DNA of 64,000 bases from Eurosta solidaginis (GCF_040869045.1 NC_090321.1:129385689-129449688), one strand, 5' to 3'. Counted from the first letter of the stretch, positions 31,761 through 42,356 are shown. A program made the numbers and translations. The notes: a model not told the origin generated them from the letters alone.

Positions 31761-32387
31761 TCAGAGCCTGGGTGTGTGTTGACGATTCTCCCCCATTCTC
31801 CATTCGTTGGGTTGGAGGTTGTCCTCTTTGATAACAACTAGGTCTCCGGGTTTCAGATTAGGTTGTGGATGTTTCCACTTGTATCGTTTCTGGATCTCGG
31901 TGAGATATTCGGTTTTCCATCGCTTGCAGAAAGTATGATGGAGGGCCTTGAGTTTCTGCCACCGATTGATCATCGAGGCAGGGCTCTCACTCGCATCAGG
32001 CTCTGGCGGAGCCAGGAGATGGCTGCCAGTGAGGAAATGTCCTGGGGTGAGCGGCTCTAGGTCCGTCGGGTCATTGGACGCCGGGCTGAGCGGCCGCGAG
32101 TTCAGGCATGCCTCGATGCGGCACAGGAGGGTATGGAATTCCTCGAAGGTGAATTTGTGTGGTGAGGCTATCTTTTTGAAATGGCTTTTGAAGCTTTTCA
32201 CTCCAGCCTCCCACAGCCCTCCCATATGGGGAGCGCCCGCAGGGATGAAATGCCAAGTGAGTGATTGGTGGCTGTACTTCGAGACAACATTGTCTCGGGC
32301 TTGTGAAATGAAAGTTTTGAATTCCGATCGTAGGGATCGTGAAGCTCCGACAAAGTTTGTACCGTTGTCGGAGTAGACGTGGGACAT
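31761..32387 (-). CDS. BEL integrase, C-terminal part
   Basis: 208 codons. Contains YSDNGTNFVGA (second catalytic Asp) near residue 5, GAPHMGGLWEAGVKSFK (catalytic Glu) near residue 53, and the BEL-type tail with LTPGHFLTG and NLKPGDLVVIKEDN. It is the direct continuation of 33595-32388, in another frame, so one frameshift near 32390 separates the first Asp from the second. With that exception the domain is intact. Integrase inserts the cDNA into the genome. The stop at 31761 ends the polyprotein, and only non-coding DNA follows. Confidence 0.88.
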   Translation of the reverse strand: MSHVYSDNGTNFVGASRSLRSEFKTFISQARDNVVSKYSHQSLTWHFIPAGAPHMGGLWEAGVKSFKSHFKKIASPHKFTFEEFHTLLCRIEACLNSRPLSPASNDPTDLEPLTPGHFLTGSHLLAPPEPDASESPASMINRWQKLKALHHTFCKRWKTEYLTEIQKRYKWKHPQPNLKPGDLVVIKEDNLQPNEWRMGENRQHTPRL

Positions 32388-33595
32388 CCGCGTCTAGATA
32401 TGAAACGGGCAAAAGCCGCAAGAAATGATGGGGTGCTGAGGTCAGTAGTGGCCTCCAGATGAATCGCTCGTGTGGAAAAACACACGAAAAGGCAGACATA
32501 GCCTTTGGATAGTCGACACCCTCTGCCGCGGTAACTTTTAATGTCGAAGGGTCCGGCGAAGTCGACTCCAGTATTCGTGAATGCACTGCTGAATGTCGTG
32601 CGTTCCCGAGGGAGAATACCCATAAGTTGGGTCTGAGCACGCTTTCGGCGTATCGTGCAAACTTTGCAATTATGAATGGTTGCCCTAATCATGGTTTTGA
32701 TGTTAGGTATCCAGTATTGGGTGCGTATCAGACGCAACATGAGTTGGTTTTCCCCATGCAGACTTTGTTGATGAAACATTAGGACTGTCAGACGGGATAA
32801 CCGGCAGTTGTTTGGGAGGAGGATTGGGTGGCTTTCATTAAAAGCTAAGTCCTTTGACGCCCCGAGTCGCCCTCCTACCCGAATGATGCCATGTTGGTCT
32901 AGATAGGGATTAAGTGAGAGTATTGCACTCTTCCCTGCAATTGGTTTTCCGGCCTTTAGATCACTATATTCGGAACTATAGTGTTGTTTTTGATAGATTT
33001 TTATTAAGAGTTGGGTTACTGATTTGATCTCATCAGGAGAGATTAAAGGTGAATCGACCTGAAATGAATTTTTTGTTTTGGGGTGAGTTCTTCGGTAGAA
33101 CCTCATTACGTATGAGAGCACCCGTAAAGCCCTAGGTAGGTCTGAAAAGCGTTGAAGAACATCGATAGTATTTACTGTTGTTGTTGCGCAAGGTTTCGCC
33201 CTCTTTTCCTCAACGGAGGTGATGTAGTCACTTTCTTGTGCTGGCCATTGGGAAGTGTCTTCTTGCAGCCAAGAAGGTCCCTGCCACCACAACGAATTGT
33301 TGACCAATTCAGACGCAGGTAATCCTCTGCTACCTAAATCTGCTGGGTTAGACTCTGAGTTCACGTGCAACCAGTCCTTATTTCCGACCATGTCGATGAT
33401 CTTGGTGATCCGATGTGCGACGAAAGTGGACCAGGAACAAGGCGGTTTCCTTATCCATGCGAGGACGGTAGTTGAATCCGTCCAAAGGTGCACTTTCACT
33501 GGTCCCAACTTGAGGTTCCTGAAAATTGATTCGGTGATTTCCGCTAACAGCACGGCTCCGCAAAGTTCCAATCGTGGAAGAGAAAGAGTTTTCAC
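32388..33595 (-). CDS. BEL RNase H and integrase N-terminal part
   Basis: The open frame begins after the RT stop with KTLSLPRLELCGAVLLAEI (RNase H region; VHLWTDSTTVLAWI carries the conserved Asp, and NPADLGSRG the C-terminal block). The integrase zinc region follows (HQQSLHGENQLMLRLIRTQY, with the Cys pair in NCKVCTIRR). The catalytic core start NTGVDFAGPF carries the first Asp, then STRAIHLEATTDLST. The frame is lost at RRGCPT (about 32390). Beyond that point, 32387-32198 in this frame is read-through and is not used. Confidence 0.85.
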
Positions 33596-33615
33596 TGGGG
33601 CTACTCGGGTTTTGG

Positions 33616-36285
33616 CTAGAAGTAGGTTTGTGCAGACATTATCATCCGTTTGACACGCATGTAAACGACTGCTGCATAAGCCTTCTCGGATGCGTCACAA
33701 AATCCATGGATCTCGATGTCGGTTCCTGGAGAAAAGTTGACCCATCTAGGTATCCTGATTTTATCGATTTCCTGGTATTGGTCGGTGAAGGTTTTCCATC
33801 GTTCCAGCGTACTGGTAGATACTGGTTCATCCCAAGCGGTGCCTTCCAACCAAATACTCTGCATGAGTATTTTTGCCACAATGACCATTGGCGCAACCCA
33901 GCCTAAAGGGTCGAAAAGTTTGGCTATAGCGGATAGGACTGCTCGTTTGGTGATGTTTTCGCCATTTTCCAGGGTTCCTGCCTTGAAATAGAATACGTCT
34001 GAGTGAGCGTTCCATCGTATTCCCAGGGCTTTTACCGAACTAGCTTCTTCGAACGCTAAGAAATCATCGCTGAGCAAATCCGTTTTGGGGATGGCCTTTA
34101 GAATTTCCCTACAGTTTGAAGTCCACTTGCGTAATGGAAAGCCAGCTGAGTGTAAGGCTTCGCGAATCTCGTTTCTTGCGTTGATGGTTGACGCTATTGT
34201 GTGTCCTCCAGATAAAACATCATCTACGTACATACTCTCTCTTAGTATGCTAGCCGCTGTAGGTTGTGAATTTGCGACGTCGTCAGCCAGTTGTAGTAGC
34301 GTTCTTATCGCGAGATATGGAGCGCAATTCACCCCGAAGGTAACCGTCTTTAATTCGTAAAGACTAATAGGGTCATTCGGGGAAGTGCGATGCACAATAC
34401 GTTGAAATTTGGTGTGATTTTCGTTCACCCAAATTTGTCGATACATCTTTTCGATGTTGCTATTGAAGACGAAACGGTATAGTCTCCAACGTAAGATAAG
34501 GATGGGTAGATCGGCTTGTAGAACTGGGCCTGGGAGGAGAATATCGTTTAAGCTATTACCGTTGGCCGTAGGGCTCGAGGCGTTAAATACTACGCGTACC
34601 TTGGTGGTTGTACTTTCTGCTTTTACAACGGCGTGGTGGGGCAGGAAGTAATGATCCGAATCGTCGGATTGGATATTCTTTTTCAATTTTCTCATATGTC
34701 CGAGTGTTTCATATTCTGACAACACTCGAACATATTCTTTACCTAAATCTGGGTTTTTTATTAGCCGCCCCTCATTCCGAGAGCATGCGCGTTTCAGGGA
34801 CGGTCCTAAATTAATGTTATTAGGGTAATCCTGCCTGAATGGTAATGATACGGTGTATCTTCCATCTTCATTCCGTTTCGTTGTTTCCTTAAATAATTGT
34901 TCGCAGTACCTTTCCTCTTCATTCAATATTTTATTTTTGGGTAGATTTTCTACCTCCCAGAAAGCTTTTAATTGATTGTCTAACGCAACCTCGTTGTAAA
35001 AAGACATAATGCTCTTCGTTGGATTCGGTGATTCCGGTGATTCGATACGATCGGTTAGTATCCAACCGAACACTGTCTCTTGGGCTAAGAGTGTGTTTAG
35101 CACATTCTTCTTTATACCGCTCATTAAAATTTGGGGATATATGTCTCCGCCCAGTATGAGGTCTACGTCTTCGTTGACGTAGAACCTCTTGTCTGCCAAA
35201 ACCAAGTCTGGGAATGCCTGCATAGTCATTGCGTTGATATGGCAGGATGGAAGATTCCCAGTGAGTTTCGCTAGAACTAGTACGGGTGTAGTCAGGCTGA
35301 AGCAGGGATCCACTGGTGAACGTAATTCGATGTTGGATGCTTCTTTTACCTGAGCTGACACCGCATTTGTAATGCCTGAAACATGGGCATGCATTTTCCT
35401 CGCTGGCAAATTGATCCTGCGATTCAGTCTTTCAGTTATAAAGGAACATTCAGACCCAGAATCAATTAATGCCCGCGCGGAGAAGTCGGTACCATTATGG
35501 TGAATGTGTACGCGAGCAGTTCCTAATAGCACACCTGTGCTGGAATTGGCATGGCAGGATTTGACATTCTGATTCGCAGAGGAAGGTGGTTGTCCCGATT
35601 CCTGTCTTTTACTTGCCTGTGCCGAAGTTGATGGGGCATTATCCGCCTCTTTGAAGGGATTTCGTACCGCCGGTTGCTGAAGTGTGTCCGCATGCAGGAG
35701 CGTGTGGTGACGAGAGTGGCATTTGGAACAGTTGTATGAACTGGTGCACCTCGTCACTGTGTGTCCTGGGGATAAACAATTCAGGCAGCCATTTGTGGAT
35801 TTGACGAATTTAATCCTTTCTACTGGGTTTAAATCGCAAAAACGTGAACAGTTGCGTAATCTGTGCTCCGTAGATTTGCACATTTTACACATTGATTTTG
35901 TTGTTTGCTTGGTTACTTTGGTTTGAAAAGCACCAAGTCTTTTTGTAGGGTTTTCCGTCGACTGGCGCGACGTGTTTGAGTTTTGCACTTTAGAAGTGGC
36001 ATGCCCTGTAAAACCAGACAGGGTTTCAAGTGTCTGGAAACGATTTGACAAGAATTTGTCCATATCCTCCCACTTGGATATGTCCGTCTTGTGGTCAATG
36101 CTCTGCTCCCATAGAGCCAACGTATTTTCAGGTAATTTTGTCGAACATAAATAGGTAATAATCGCATCCCAATTTGAAACATCGATGTGATGTGTTTTTA
36201 AAGATGCCAAGCAATTATTTATGTCGCACTGTAAGGTTTTGATAGAGCTGCCGCACTCGCTATCTATCTTTTTTAGATTAAACAA
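33616..36285 (-). CDS. BEL Gag C-terminus, protease and reverse transcriptase
   Basis: 889 codons open. Residues 1-120 belong to Gag (DUF1759-type). Zinc knuckles CLNCLSPGHTVTRC and CSKCHSRHHTLLH lie near residues 168-198. Protease: ALIDSGSECSFI near residue 273. RT: KVRVVFNASSP near 560, LLPGPVLQADLPILILRWR, and the catalytic YVDDVLSGG near 680, followed by LFDPLGWVAP. The frame ends at 33616 after the start of RNase H (FCDASEKAYAAVVY). A one-base shift links it to the 33595 frame. The usual ATG is not at 36285; translation would have started in the gag frame at 36891 and is interrupted by one TAA at 36365. Confidence 0.88.
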   Translation of the reverse strand: MFNLKKIDSECGSSIKTLQCDINNCLASLKTHHIDVSNWDAIITYLCSTKLPENTLALWEQSIDHKTDISKWEDMDKFLSNRFQTLETLSGFTGHATSKVQNSNTSRQSTENPTKRLGAFQTKVTKQTTKSMCKMCKSTEHRLRNCSRFCDLNPVERIKFVKSTNGCLNCLSPGHTVTRCTSSYNCSKCHSRHHTLLHADTLQQPAVRNPFKEADNAPSTSAQASKRQESGQPPSSANQNVKSCHANSSTGVLLGTARVHIHHNGTDFSARALIDSGSECSFITERLNRRINLPARKMHAHVSGITNAVSAQVKEASNIELRSPVDPCFSLTTPVLVLAKLTGNLPSCHINAMTMQAFPDLVLADKRFYVNEDVDLILGGDIYPQILMSGIKKNVLNTLLAQETVFGWILTDRIESPESPNPTKSIMSFYNEVALDNQLKAFWEVENLPKNKILNEEERYCEQLFKETTKRNEDGRYTVSLPFRQDYPNNINLGPSLKRACSRNEGRLIKNPDLGKEYVRVLSEYETLGHMRKLKKNIQSDDSDHYFLPHHAVVKAESTTTKVRVVFNASSPTANGNSLNDILLPGPVLQADLPILILRWRLYRFVFNSNIEKMYRQIWVNENHTKFQRIVHRTSPNDPISLYELKTVTFGVNCAPYLAIRTLLQLADDVANSQPTAASILRESMYVDDVLSGGHTIASTINARNEIREALHSAGFPLRKWTSNCREILKAIPKTDLLSDDFLAFEEASSVKALGIRWNAHSDVFYFKAGTLENGENITKRAVLSAIAKLFDPLGWVAPMVIVAKILMQSIWLEGTAWDEPVSTSTLERWKTFTDQYQEIDKIRIPRWVNFSPGTDIEIHGFCDASEKAYAAVVYMRVKRMIMSAQTYF

Positions 36286-36363
36286 AATTTGTAGTTGTGA
36301 ATTTACGAGAATCCGCTTATTCTCGTATCTCTCACATAGGTTTTTCCAGGCTGTTTCGAAGCC

Positions 36364-36891
36364 TTAATTTGTCAAGGGACATTTCTTGACGATGTCCTTT
36401 GCCTCACCTTGAGTTTTCTGATTGAGGTGGAACAACTTTTCTACCGGGCTTAGGCGACTGTTGTTTTTGTATATGGCCGTGAACAGGTCACGAAACGTTG
36501 GCCAAGATAGGTAGTCGCCCTTGAACACCTCAGTATCCCAGGCTGGCAGGCGGATACTATGTTCGCGCGCCCGTTCTCCTTCAGGTTTGACTGCCCTATC
36601 TTTTTCCTCCTTCAATTTAGTTTGAATTTCAGCCATGTTCGACATGCATCTCAGGAATACGGCATATGCCGCTTTATGCTTGATCTTGACCGCTGCAATT
36701 TTCTTAGCATCGAGCGTGTCAGAGTCAAGCAATTCCTCGAGGGCGGTCTCGGCTTTTTCCCACTTAGCTTGCAACTCTTTTTGCTGTATTGCAAGAGTTT
36801 GTATAGTGTGCAGAGCCGCATTTATGTCATTAAAATCGGCCTCGAATTCGATTATTCGATCGGCCAATCTAATATATGATTCCATGTTCAT
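36364..36891 (-). CDS. BEL Gag N-terminal part
   Basis: 175 codons from MNMESYIRLADRIIEF. Coiled-coil-rich for residues 15-110 (QQKELQAKWEKAETALEEL), then the conserved RLPAWDTEVFKGDYLSWPTF (the DUF1759 entry of BEL Gag) and SPVEKLFHLNQKTQGEAK. A TAA in place of a sense codon (minus strand, 36366-36364) interrupts it, after which the same frame goes on with GFETAWKNLCERYENKR. Thus a single nonsense mutation separates the two Gag parts. Gag assembles the particle and binds RNA. Confidence 0.87.
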   Translation of the reverse strand: MNMESYIRLADRIIEFEADFNDINAALHTIQTLAIQQKELQAKWEKAETALEELLDSDTLDAKKIAAVKIKHKAAYAVFLRCMSNMAEIQTKLKEEKDRAVKPEGERAREHSIRLPAWDTEVFKGDYLSWPTFRDLFTAIYKNNSRLSPVEKLFHLNQKTQGEAKDIVKKCPLTN

Positions 36892-37775
36892 GGATTAAAG
36901 TGGAAAGCGAATTAATCAAGGGATATAAAACTTGAAAACCTGAGCGAATCATCCAACCAACAACTATTAAAATTACGCAGAATTGATTATTACTTTTAAT
37001 TTGTTTATTTTTGTCTGACTTTGCAGATTATTTGTGCCGTAAAACAGGGAGCAGGGGGAAGCAACACCAATGTGTTTTGTGTAAATAAAGGGGGCCACTC
37101 GCCACTTCCAAGTTAAATTGTATTGTATAATAAGTGCGCGCGCTGGTATGAACTCGACGAAAAGTGTAAAAACGTGTAATAAATCTTGTACGAAAATTTA
37201 TTAAGAAAGTAGTGAAATTAAAGTGATGCAAAAAAAAATTTTAAATCGAATGGCGTGAAATTTTATGTGAAAGTGAGGTTATGTGTACCTCTTCCTTGTG
37301 CTGTGTCCGGAGAGCCTTACCGCTGGTGGGGGGACAGGCCAGATAGTCACAAGGAATTAAAAACGTTAATGTTACGCGTTTGGACTTCTCCTTCTTTTCG
37401 TCACTAATTTTTTACACTTTTCGCACTTAATACCAAATCACTACGCGTGTGGCACTGAGAATATTAATTTTTTTTTTTTTACTCGGTTTTATTTATTTTT
37501 TTAACAAAAAAAAATGTGGCAAGAAATATTGCACTTACTGTGAACTTTTTGGTGTTGCTGATGGCTTAATCTGGCTGTCGCTTGCTCAGTGTTTTGCACG
37601 CTGGTATTAAATAATAGACTTTTAATTGGTATCGCTGTTGATTGTGCCAAAAAACTCTCCGGATAGCTTTTTATGTGAGGAATTCTGAAATTTTGGTGCG
37701 GTCAGCTATGATCTTAAGTTGTTATGTGGACTGTATCTATGCGCTTTAATTCTTTTCTCGGGGAGAAGGACCAAA
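36892..37775 (-). other. BEL 5' leader and primer-binding site
   Basis: Non-coding leader between the 5' LTR and the gag ATG. TTTGGTCCTTCTCCC (37775-37761, minus strand) directly abuts the LTR and is similar to the primer site of insect BEL/roo elements. A/T-rich, with no other feature recognised. Confidence 0.65.
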
Positions 37776-38263
37776 TGTTCGGCCGGTGTGCGTCTAATCC
37801 TGGAGAGGTGGGTGCACCGGGTCGATCTCAAAGAACGGGTGTGTTTGAAAATAAATAAGAGAAGACGAGATTTCTCGTTATAATAAAGCTGTTATTTTTA
37901 TTTGTAGATATTAAATATACAGGAAATAATATTACCTTTGATAAAGGGCAGAGATCGCTGGCGGCAGATGTGAACAGGTTGGCTGTTAGAATCCAAGAGG
38001 CCGGTTGTATAGCAAGCTACAACCGTTGACCCGCAAAATCCCCCGTTTTGGAGGGGAAAGGCACCCACACATCAACCCCGACATGCATATGCATAAGTGC
38101 TGACAAAAAACACACATACACGTACATGTACATGCATGCACATGCATGTGGTGGTGATGGTGTGGGTGGTTACAACTTAATTCGAGTATCGAGTATCGCT
38201 TCGCAGGGTTGCATGGGGGGATCGCAGACAGATGCGGAAAAAGTTAGGCATCCTGCCTAAACA
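37776..38263 (-). repeat. BEL 5' LTR
   Basis: On the plus strand it starts TGTTCGGCCGGTGTGC and ends CTGCCTAAACA, followed by CACCG. Differences from the 3' LTR seen by eye include TGCACC for CGCACC, TTTGTAG for TTGGTAG and ACATCAAC for ACATGAAC, about eight in total. That is 1-2% divergence since insertion, more than between the tandem duplicate units. Confidence 0.9.
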
Positions 38264-38268
38264 CACCG

Positions 38269-38890
38269 CATTACATAGGGTGGTAATAAGCATAGAGAAA
38301 TCCCTGGAATATAAGGATTATGCTCTGGGAGCCTTCTTGGACATTACCGGGACTTTCAATAATGTTTATAAATGGGCGTTTATGGATGGTCTTAATTACT
38401 TTAAGGTACATACCGCCTTAATTAGATGGATCGTCTGCATGTTAAATTGCAGGAAAATTGCATCACAATGGGGATTGTACAAGCCACGAAATCAGTGGAC
38501 AGGGGCACGCCGCAGGGAGGGGTGCTATCACCTCTGCTGTGGACGCTGGCCGCGAATCGATGAGGGACCTTTAAACTTACGGCTTACGCAGATGACGTTG
38601 CAATTGTCATAAGAGGAGCCAGTGCGGAGAAGACGGATATGGTCTTGTTTACAAAGAGGTACAGGGTCCCTAATTGGACCAGGCCTAAGTTAGGAGGGGT
38701 GACGTTACAGGAGAAACCTTGCACAAAATATCTAGGAATCATCCTAGACAGTAAGCTGTCATGGAAGCTCAACGTGGAGGAGAGGGCGAAGAAGGCCTCA
38801 ACGGCGCTCTGTGCATGTAAAAGAATGCTGGGGTGTACATGGGGCTTATCGCCCTCTCTTTCTCATTTAGTTTTACAGCGATTGTAAGCC
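38269..38890 (+). pseudogene. LOA LINE reverse transcriptase, C-terminal part
   Basis: Reads ALHRVVISIEKSLEYKDYAL then GAFLDI (first catalytic Asp), after a shift GTPQGGVLSPLLWTLA, then LTAYADDVAIVIRGAS with the intact YADD box near 38590, and TKYLGIILDSKLSWKLN in the thumb. It stops at 38886 in the MLGCTWGL region. Stop codons and at least two frameshifts are present. Confidence 0.8.
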
Positions 38891-38902
38891 CTATTCTATA
38901 CT

Positions 38903-39490
38903 ATGGAGTTCTTGTTTGGTGGAAAGCCACACAAAAACAACATACCTCAAAAAATTAGAGGGGGTATGCAGACTATCGATGCTGGGCATTACGGGAGCCC
39001 TGAAAAAAACCCCGACGGCTGCACTGTATGCCATTCTGCACCTCCACTTGTAGACCTGTTAGCAAAAAACATAGCATTAACAACCGCAACCAGGCTCGGT
39101 GCTTCGGGACAGCTTGAGCGCCGACCATACGGCCATAGTAGTATAGCGTCATCAATCACAAGACGAACAGACTACCTGATTCCCTATCTGCGCTTCGTGG
39201 GAGGTTTTAAGACCACAATAGAGGTGGACGGGTGGCGCAAGGGTGCGCAAATGACGGACGACGCGACACATGTGTACACAGATGGTTCCAAAATAGTGCA
39301 AGGAGTAGGGTCTGCGGTATACTGTGCTGATCCGGAATTAAGCAGATCATACAGGCTGCCGGATTACAGTAGCGTTTTCAAAGCGAAATTATTAGCCGTA
39401 ACCAAAGCAGTAGAAACCCTGGAAGAGAATAGCTTAAGCTGCAACCGTGTTAACTTTATATTGACAGTCAAGCAGCAATTAAGGCAATAA
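38903..39490 (+). pseudogene. LOA LINE RNase H domain
   Basis: 195 open codons. The RNase H core VYTDGSKIVQGVGSAVYC carries the first Asp near residue 131, followed by SSVFKAKLLAVTKAVETLEE with Glu replaced by Lys at the second position (usually FKAELLA). The third block is at the end (DSQAAI-like, frameshifted at 39465). RNase H after RT distinguishes LOA/I-group LINEs from jockey. Probably inactive because of the E to K change. Confidence 0.72.
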
Positions 39491-40077
39491 TCTCACATAG
39501 CACAACACCTAAATGCGTGCTAGAGTGTAAGCAGCCTCTGGAGAGAAACGAGACAGGGAGAAGCATACATCTATATTGGGCCCCAGGGCATATGGGATTA
39601 GTTGGGAATGAAGCTTGCTCCGTAGACGTCCCAATTAGACTGGGCGAGATTAAGCGAAGGCGAGAGGTGCACATGATCGACCAAGCGGGAAAGGCGTTGG
39701 TCCAAGCTCGGGGCTGCGAAATGCCGAAGATTATGTGTAGGTCTTACAAACTTAGACTAACAAAATTGTTTCTATCATTAAAAAGAGAGGAATGTAGACT
39801 CATGGCGGGTATTTTGACGGGACCTTGCCTTCTGGCGTCACATGCCTTTAAATAAGGCTTGGTCAGTGATAGCAGATGTAGGAGGTGCGGGTTGGAGGAG
39901 GAAACAATCGAGCACGTTCTGTGCTCATGCCCTGCACTTGCCAGGCTAAGACTCCAGCTATTAGGAGTGATACAACTGTCAGATCTAGAAGCAGCAAGTG
40001 GCTTAAGTCCTAGGAAGCTTCTAGTATTTGCCAAGAGGATGGAGTTGTTTTATAACATAGGTCCTGGTTTTTGATAG
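39491..40077 (+). pseudogene. LOA LINE ORF2 C-terminal region
   Basis: Frame 39517-39855 holds the end of RNase H (LYWAPGHMGLVGNEACS; the active-site His is preserved) and the connector. Frame 39859-40074 has CRRCGLEEETIEHVLCSCP and RKLLVFAKRMELFYNIGPGF. Matches 6217-5990 on the other strand. Confidence 0.72.
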
Positions 40078-40147
40078 GGTTTTTCATTTGATCGTTAGAA
40101 CAAACACTAACAGTAACACTACGGACTCAATCAGTCTATGTGAGGTC

Positions 40148-40493
40148 CCCATGGATTTTTTCGATATAAAACGGTGGCTCCGTGAAAAAACAAATTAAGA
40201 TTTTTTTGAATAAAGCGGTACATCCGTGATTACCACATTTCTAAGATTTTTGGGGATACATTTTATTATACTTTTGAGTCCATTTTCAATTCAATTCTTA
40301 CAGATTTCTCATAATCAATATTGCAGTCTCAATTAAATTTTCCAGTAAATTTTTAAATATTTCGTTAGCAACAATTCACTGAAATCAGTTCCCTGTTCCA
40401 ATTTTTTTTCTCAACATTTCAGCTTCAATTATAAATTTCGACATAAAAATAAGTGCTTCATTAATTTCATAGTAGTTAAACTAAATTCTTTTG
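40148..40493 (+). other. Element B leader, right part
   Basis: Contains ACGGTGGCTCCGT (40171) and GCGGTACATCCGT (40215), variants of the palindrome that is repeated at 14169-14313, then T-rich non-coding DNA up to gag. Confidence 0.6.
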
Positions 40494-41859
40494 CTATTCT
40501 GATAACTACATATATACAACCTTAGAAATAAGAAGCAAGTTAACAAAACTTCAGATTCAGAACGCGATTCCCATAAATTAGCTTCAAGCTCCGAAATTTT
40601 AACTTCATCTTCGACCGACACAGTCACAAACCAGGAAAATAGATTATCTTTGTCGACAGATTTCCCAGGCTTCGAAGATTCTCCTAGCAAAAATTTAACT
40701 TCTTCCAACCCAGATTCAAATAGTGCAAAATTAACTTCAACTTCTTTTAATTTGAATTCAAATCTTAACGATTCAAATAGTGCAAACTTAGCTTCACATT
40801 CTTCTAACTTAAACCCAGATCTAAACGATCCAAATAGTGCAAACGTTGCTTTACCTTCTTCTAATTCAGCTTCAGATCTTAACGATCAAATCATGGCAAC
40901 ACTTGAACAAAATAAATCTTTCATTACCATGTGTTCTACTACTATTAGAGAAAATTACAGCAGTGATTCTCTAGCACTTGAGACCTTTATAGACAAAATT
41001 TAATTACTTGAAGAGTTCGCCGATGAAAATTTAACTGGTACCTTTATAGCATTTTTGAAATCAAAACTTGAGGGTAAAGCCCGTGAAGCAATACCAACGC
41101 AAGTAACTTCAGTAAATGAAATTAAAGTAGCTCTACGTAGTAGGATCAAACCAGACAACTCGAAAGTTGTAGCAGGGAAAATAGCAGCGTTGCACGTTAA
41201 CAGTAACAATTATACAGATTTTGCCAAAAAAGTTGAAGATCTAGCTGACTCACTGGAGCGGTCTCTTATTATTGAAGGGATCACTCAAGCGAAAGCTCAT
41301 GAAATGGCAGAACGAAAGGTTAACGTGTGTCGTGTAAATGGATTTACTCAAAACCATTTTAGCCTCAACGGCATTTACTGATCCGAAAGTCGTAGTGGCG
41401 AAACTAATTGTAGAACAAAATAACGAAGTAACGGAGCGTCAGGTTTTAGCTTTTCGATCGCGTGGTAATAATACATTCAGATTTTCACGTGGTAGTTATC
41501 ATGGCTTTTACCCAAATCACAGCTATACTGGTTATAGAAATAATAGTTTATTTTCATACAACAGCAACCGTAACGGTAACAATAGTCATCGATATCGATA
41601 TGATAACATAAATAGATACCAAAATAGTAACAATATTAACACACGTTCAAATTCAAATAAAAATTCATATAATAGTAACAATAGAGGTAACAATTCAAGA
41701 TCAAACGATAGAAGTAGAAATGCAAACGTCCGCGCTTTAAACGCGAGCAGTGGGCGAGGACGAACTAAGCGAGTAAGCGAATTTCCCTCACAAATAGGCC
41801 TCTATTGTTTAAATTTAAATTATTCAGATTTTATAGAATTAAAGCTTAACGAGTCTTAA
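40494..41859 (+). pseudogene. Element B Gag (412/mdg1-like), with repeats
   Basis: Open without a clear ATG from about 40494. It has an S/N/D-rich N-terminus with three ~20-residue repeats of the pattern DxNSANLxSxSSNLNxDLN (40700-40890). A helical capsid-like block, LEEFADENLTGTFIAFLKSK, AREAIPTQVTSVNEIKVAL, GKIAALHVNSNNYTDFAKK, follows. A frameshift near 41335 leads to LKTILASTAFTDPKVVVAKL and a long N/R/S-rich nucleic-acid-binding tail (41450-41740). One in-frame TAA at 41000 and the shift break it. No zinc knuckle is visible. Confidence 0.72.
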
Positions 41860-41916
41860 AAATTTTGCTCTTTCTTAGTCGACACTCAAGCAGACATTTC
41901 TGTGGTAAAAACTTAA
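41860..41916 (+). pseudogene. Element B protease, N-terminal stub
   Basis: Reads LVDTQADISVVKT: the aspartic protease active-site region DTGA with Gly changed to Gln. Interrupted just afterwards by the insertion of element D at the TGTA (41917-41920). Confidence 0.65.
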
Positions 41917-41920
41917 TGTA

Positions 41921-42356
41921 AATTACAGTTCTTTGGCGGAGAACTGTTAAAAAATTTAAGGTGCGGTGAACCCACTGTTCACCGACCAAAGGAAATACAC
42001 AAATTTAGTTGTAATGCCAATAAGCTTGATTTATTGTGCACTCGTAGCACTCACTAATTCGACTGATCCAAACCATATTCTCTTCTTACCGACTAACTTC
42101 TAAGTTTAACTTACTTATGCCTACGTTGCAGATCCCACCACCAACCGGGATTTCGTAATCGACGAGTTGCGCGTGTAGGCCAATACTGCTTATGCTGCAC
42201 TTCTCACGCCTTATTGATTGTATTGCGTTACCGATCGCTTGCGCGTGTATTGAGTCAGCGAAAGTGATATTTGGGCAATGAAGGAGTCACATGCATGGTA
42301 AAGTGAGTAAAGGGTGCGCCCTTGGTTACTATTACAGGATTACAGGTGTGATAACT
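41921..42356 (-). repeat. Element D 3' LTR
   Basis: 436 bp. Plus strand starts AATTACAGTTCTTTGGC and ends GTGTGATAACT. The polypurine tract complement CCTCCCCCTTT follows at 42357. Against the other LTR (421 bp) there are many differences, including a 16-base piece (TTACTTATGCCTACG region) missing from the 5' LTR. Confidence 0.88.

Larger units (their letters stand above)
25159..38263 (-). mobile_element. BEL/Pao LTR retrotransposon, minus strand
   Basis: 3' LTR 25159-25647, 5' LTR 37776-38263, target duplication CACCG (25154-25158 and 38264-38268). The primer site on the minus strand is TTTGGTCCTTCTCCC (37775-37761), similar to that of insect BEL/roo elements. Gag, protease, RT, RNase H and integrase follow in BEL order from 36891 down to 31761. 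The 6.1 kb between integrase and 3' LTR is unusually long and includes Med15 and RPRD1-like fragments, so it probably holds a further insertion. By eye the two LTRs differ at about 8 of 488 positions. Confidence 0.85.
38264..40147 (+). mobile_element. LOA-type LINE, 3' part
   Basis: Continuation of the LINE interrupted at 25158 (and 17958). RT palm and thumb, RNase H, Cys/His tail and 3' UTR are present, ending CAGTCTATGTGAGGTCCCCATGG near 40147. Frames are broken in a few places. The end is set by the return of B leader repeats at 40171. Confidence 0.83.
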
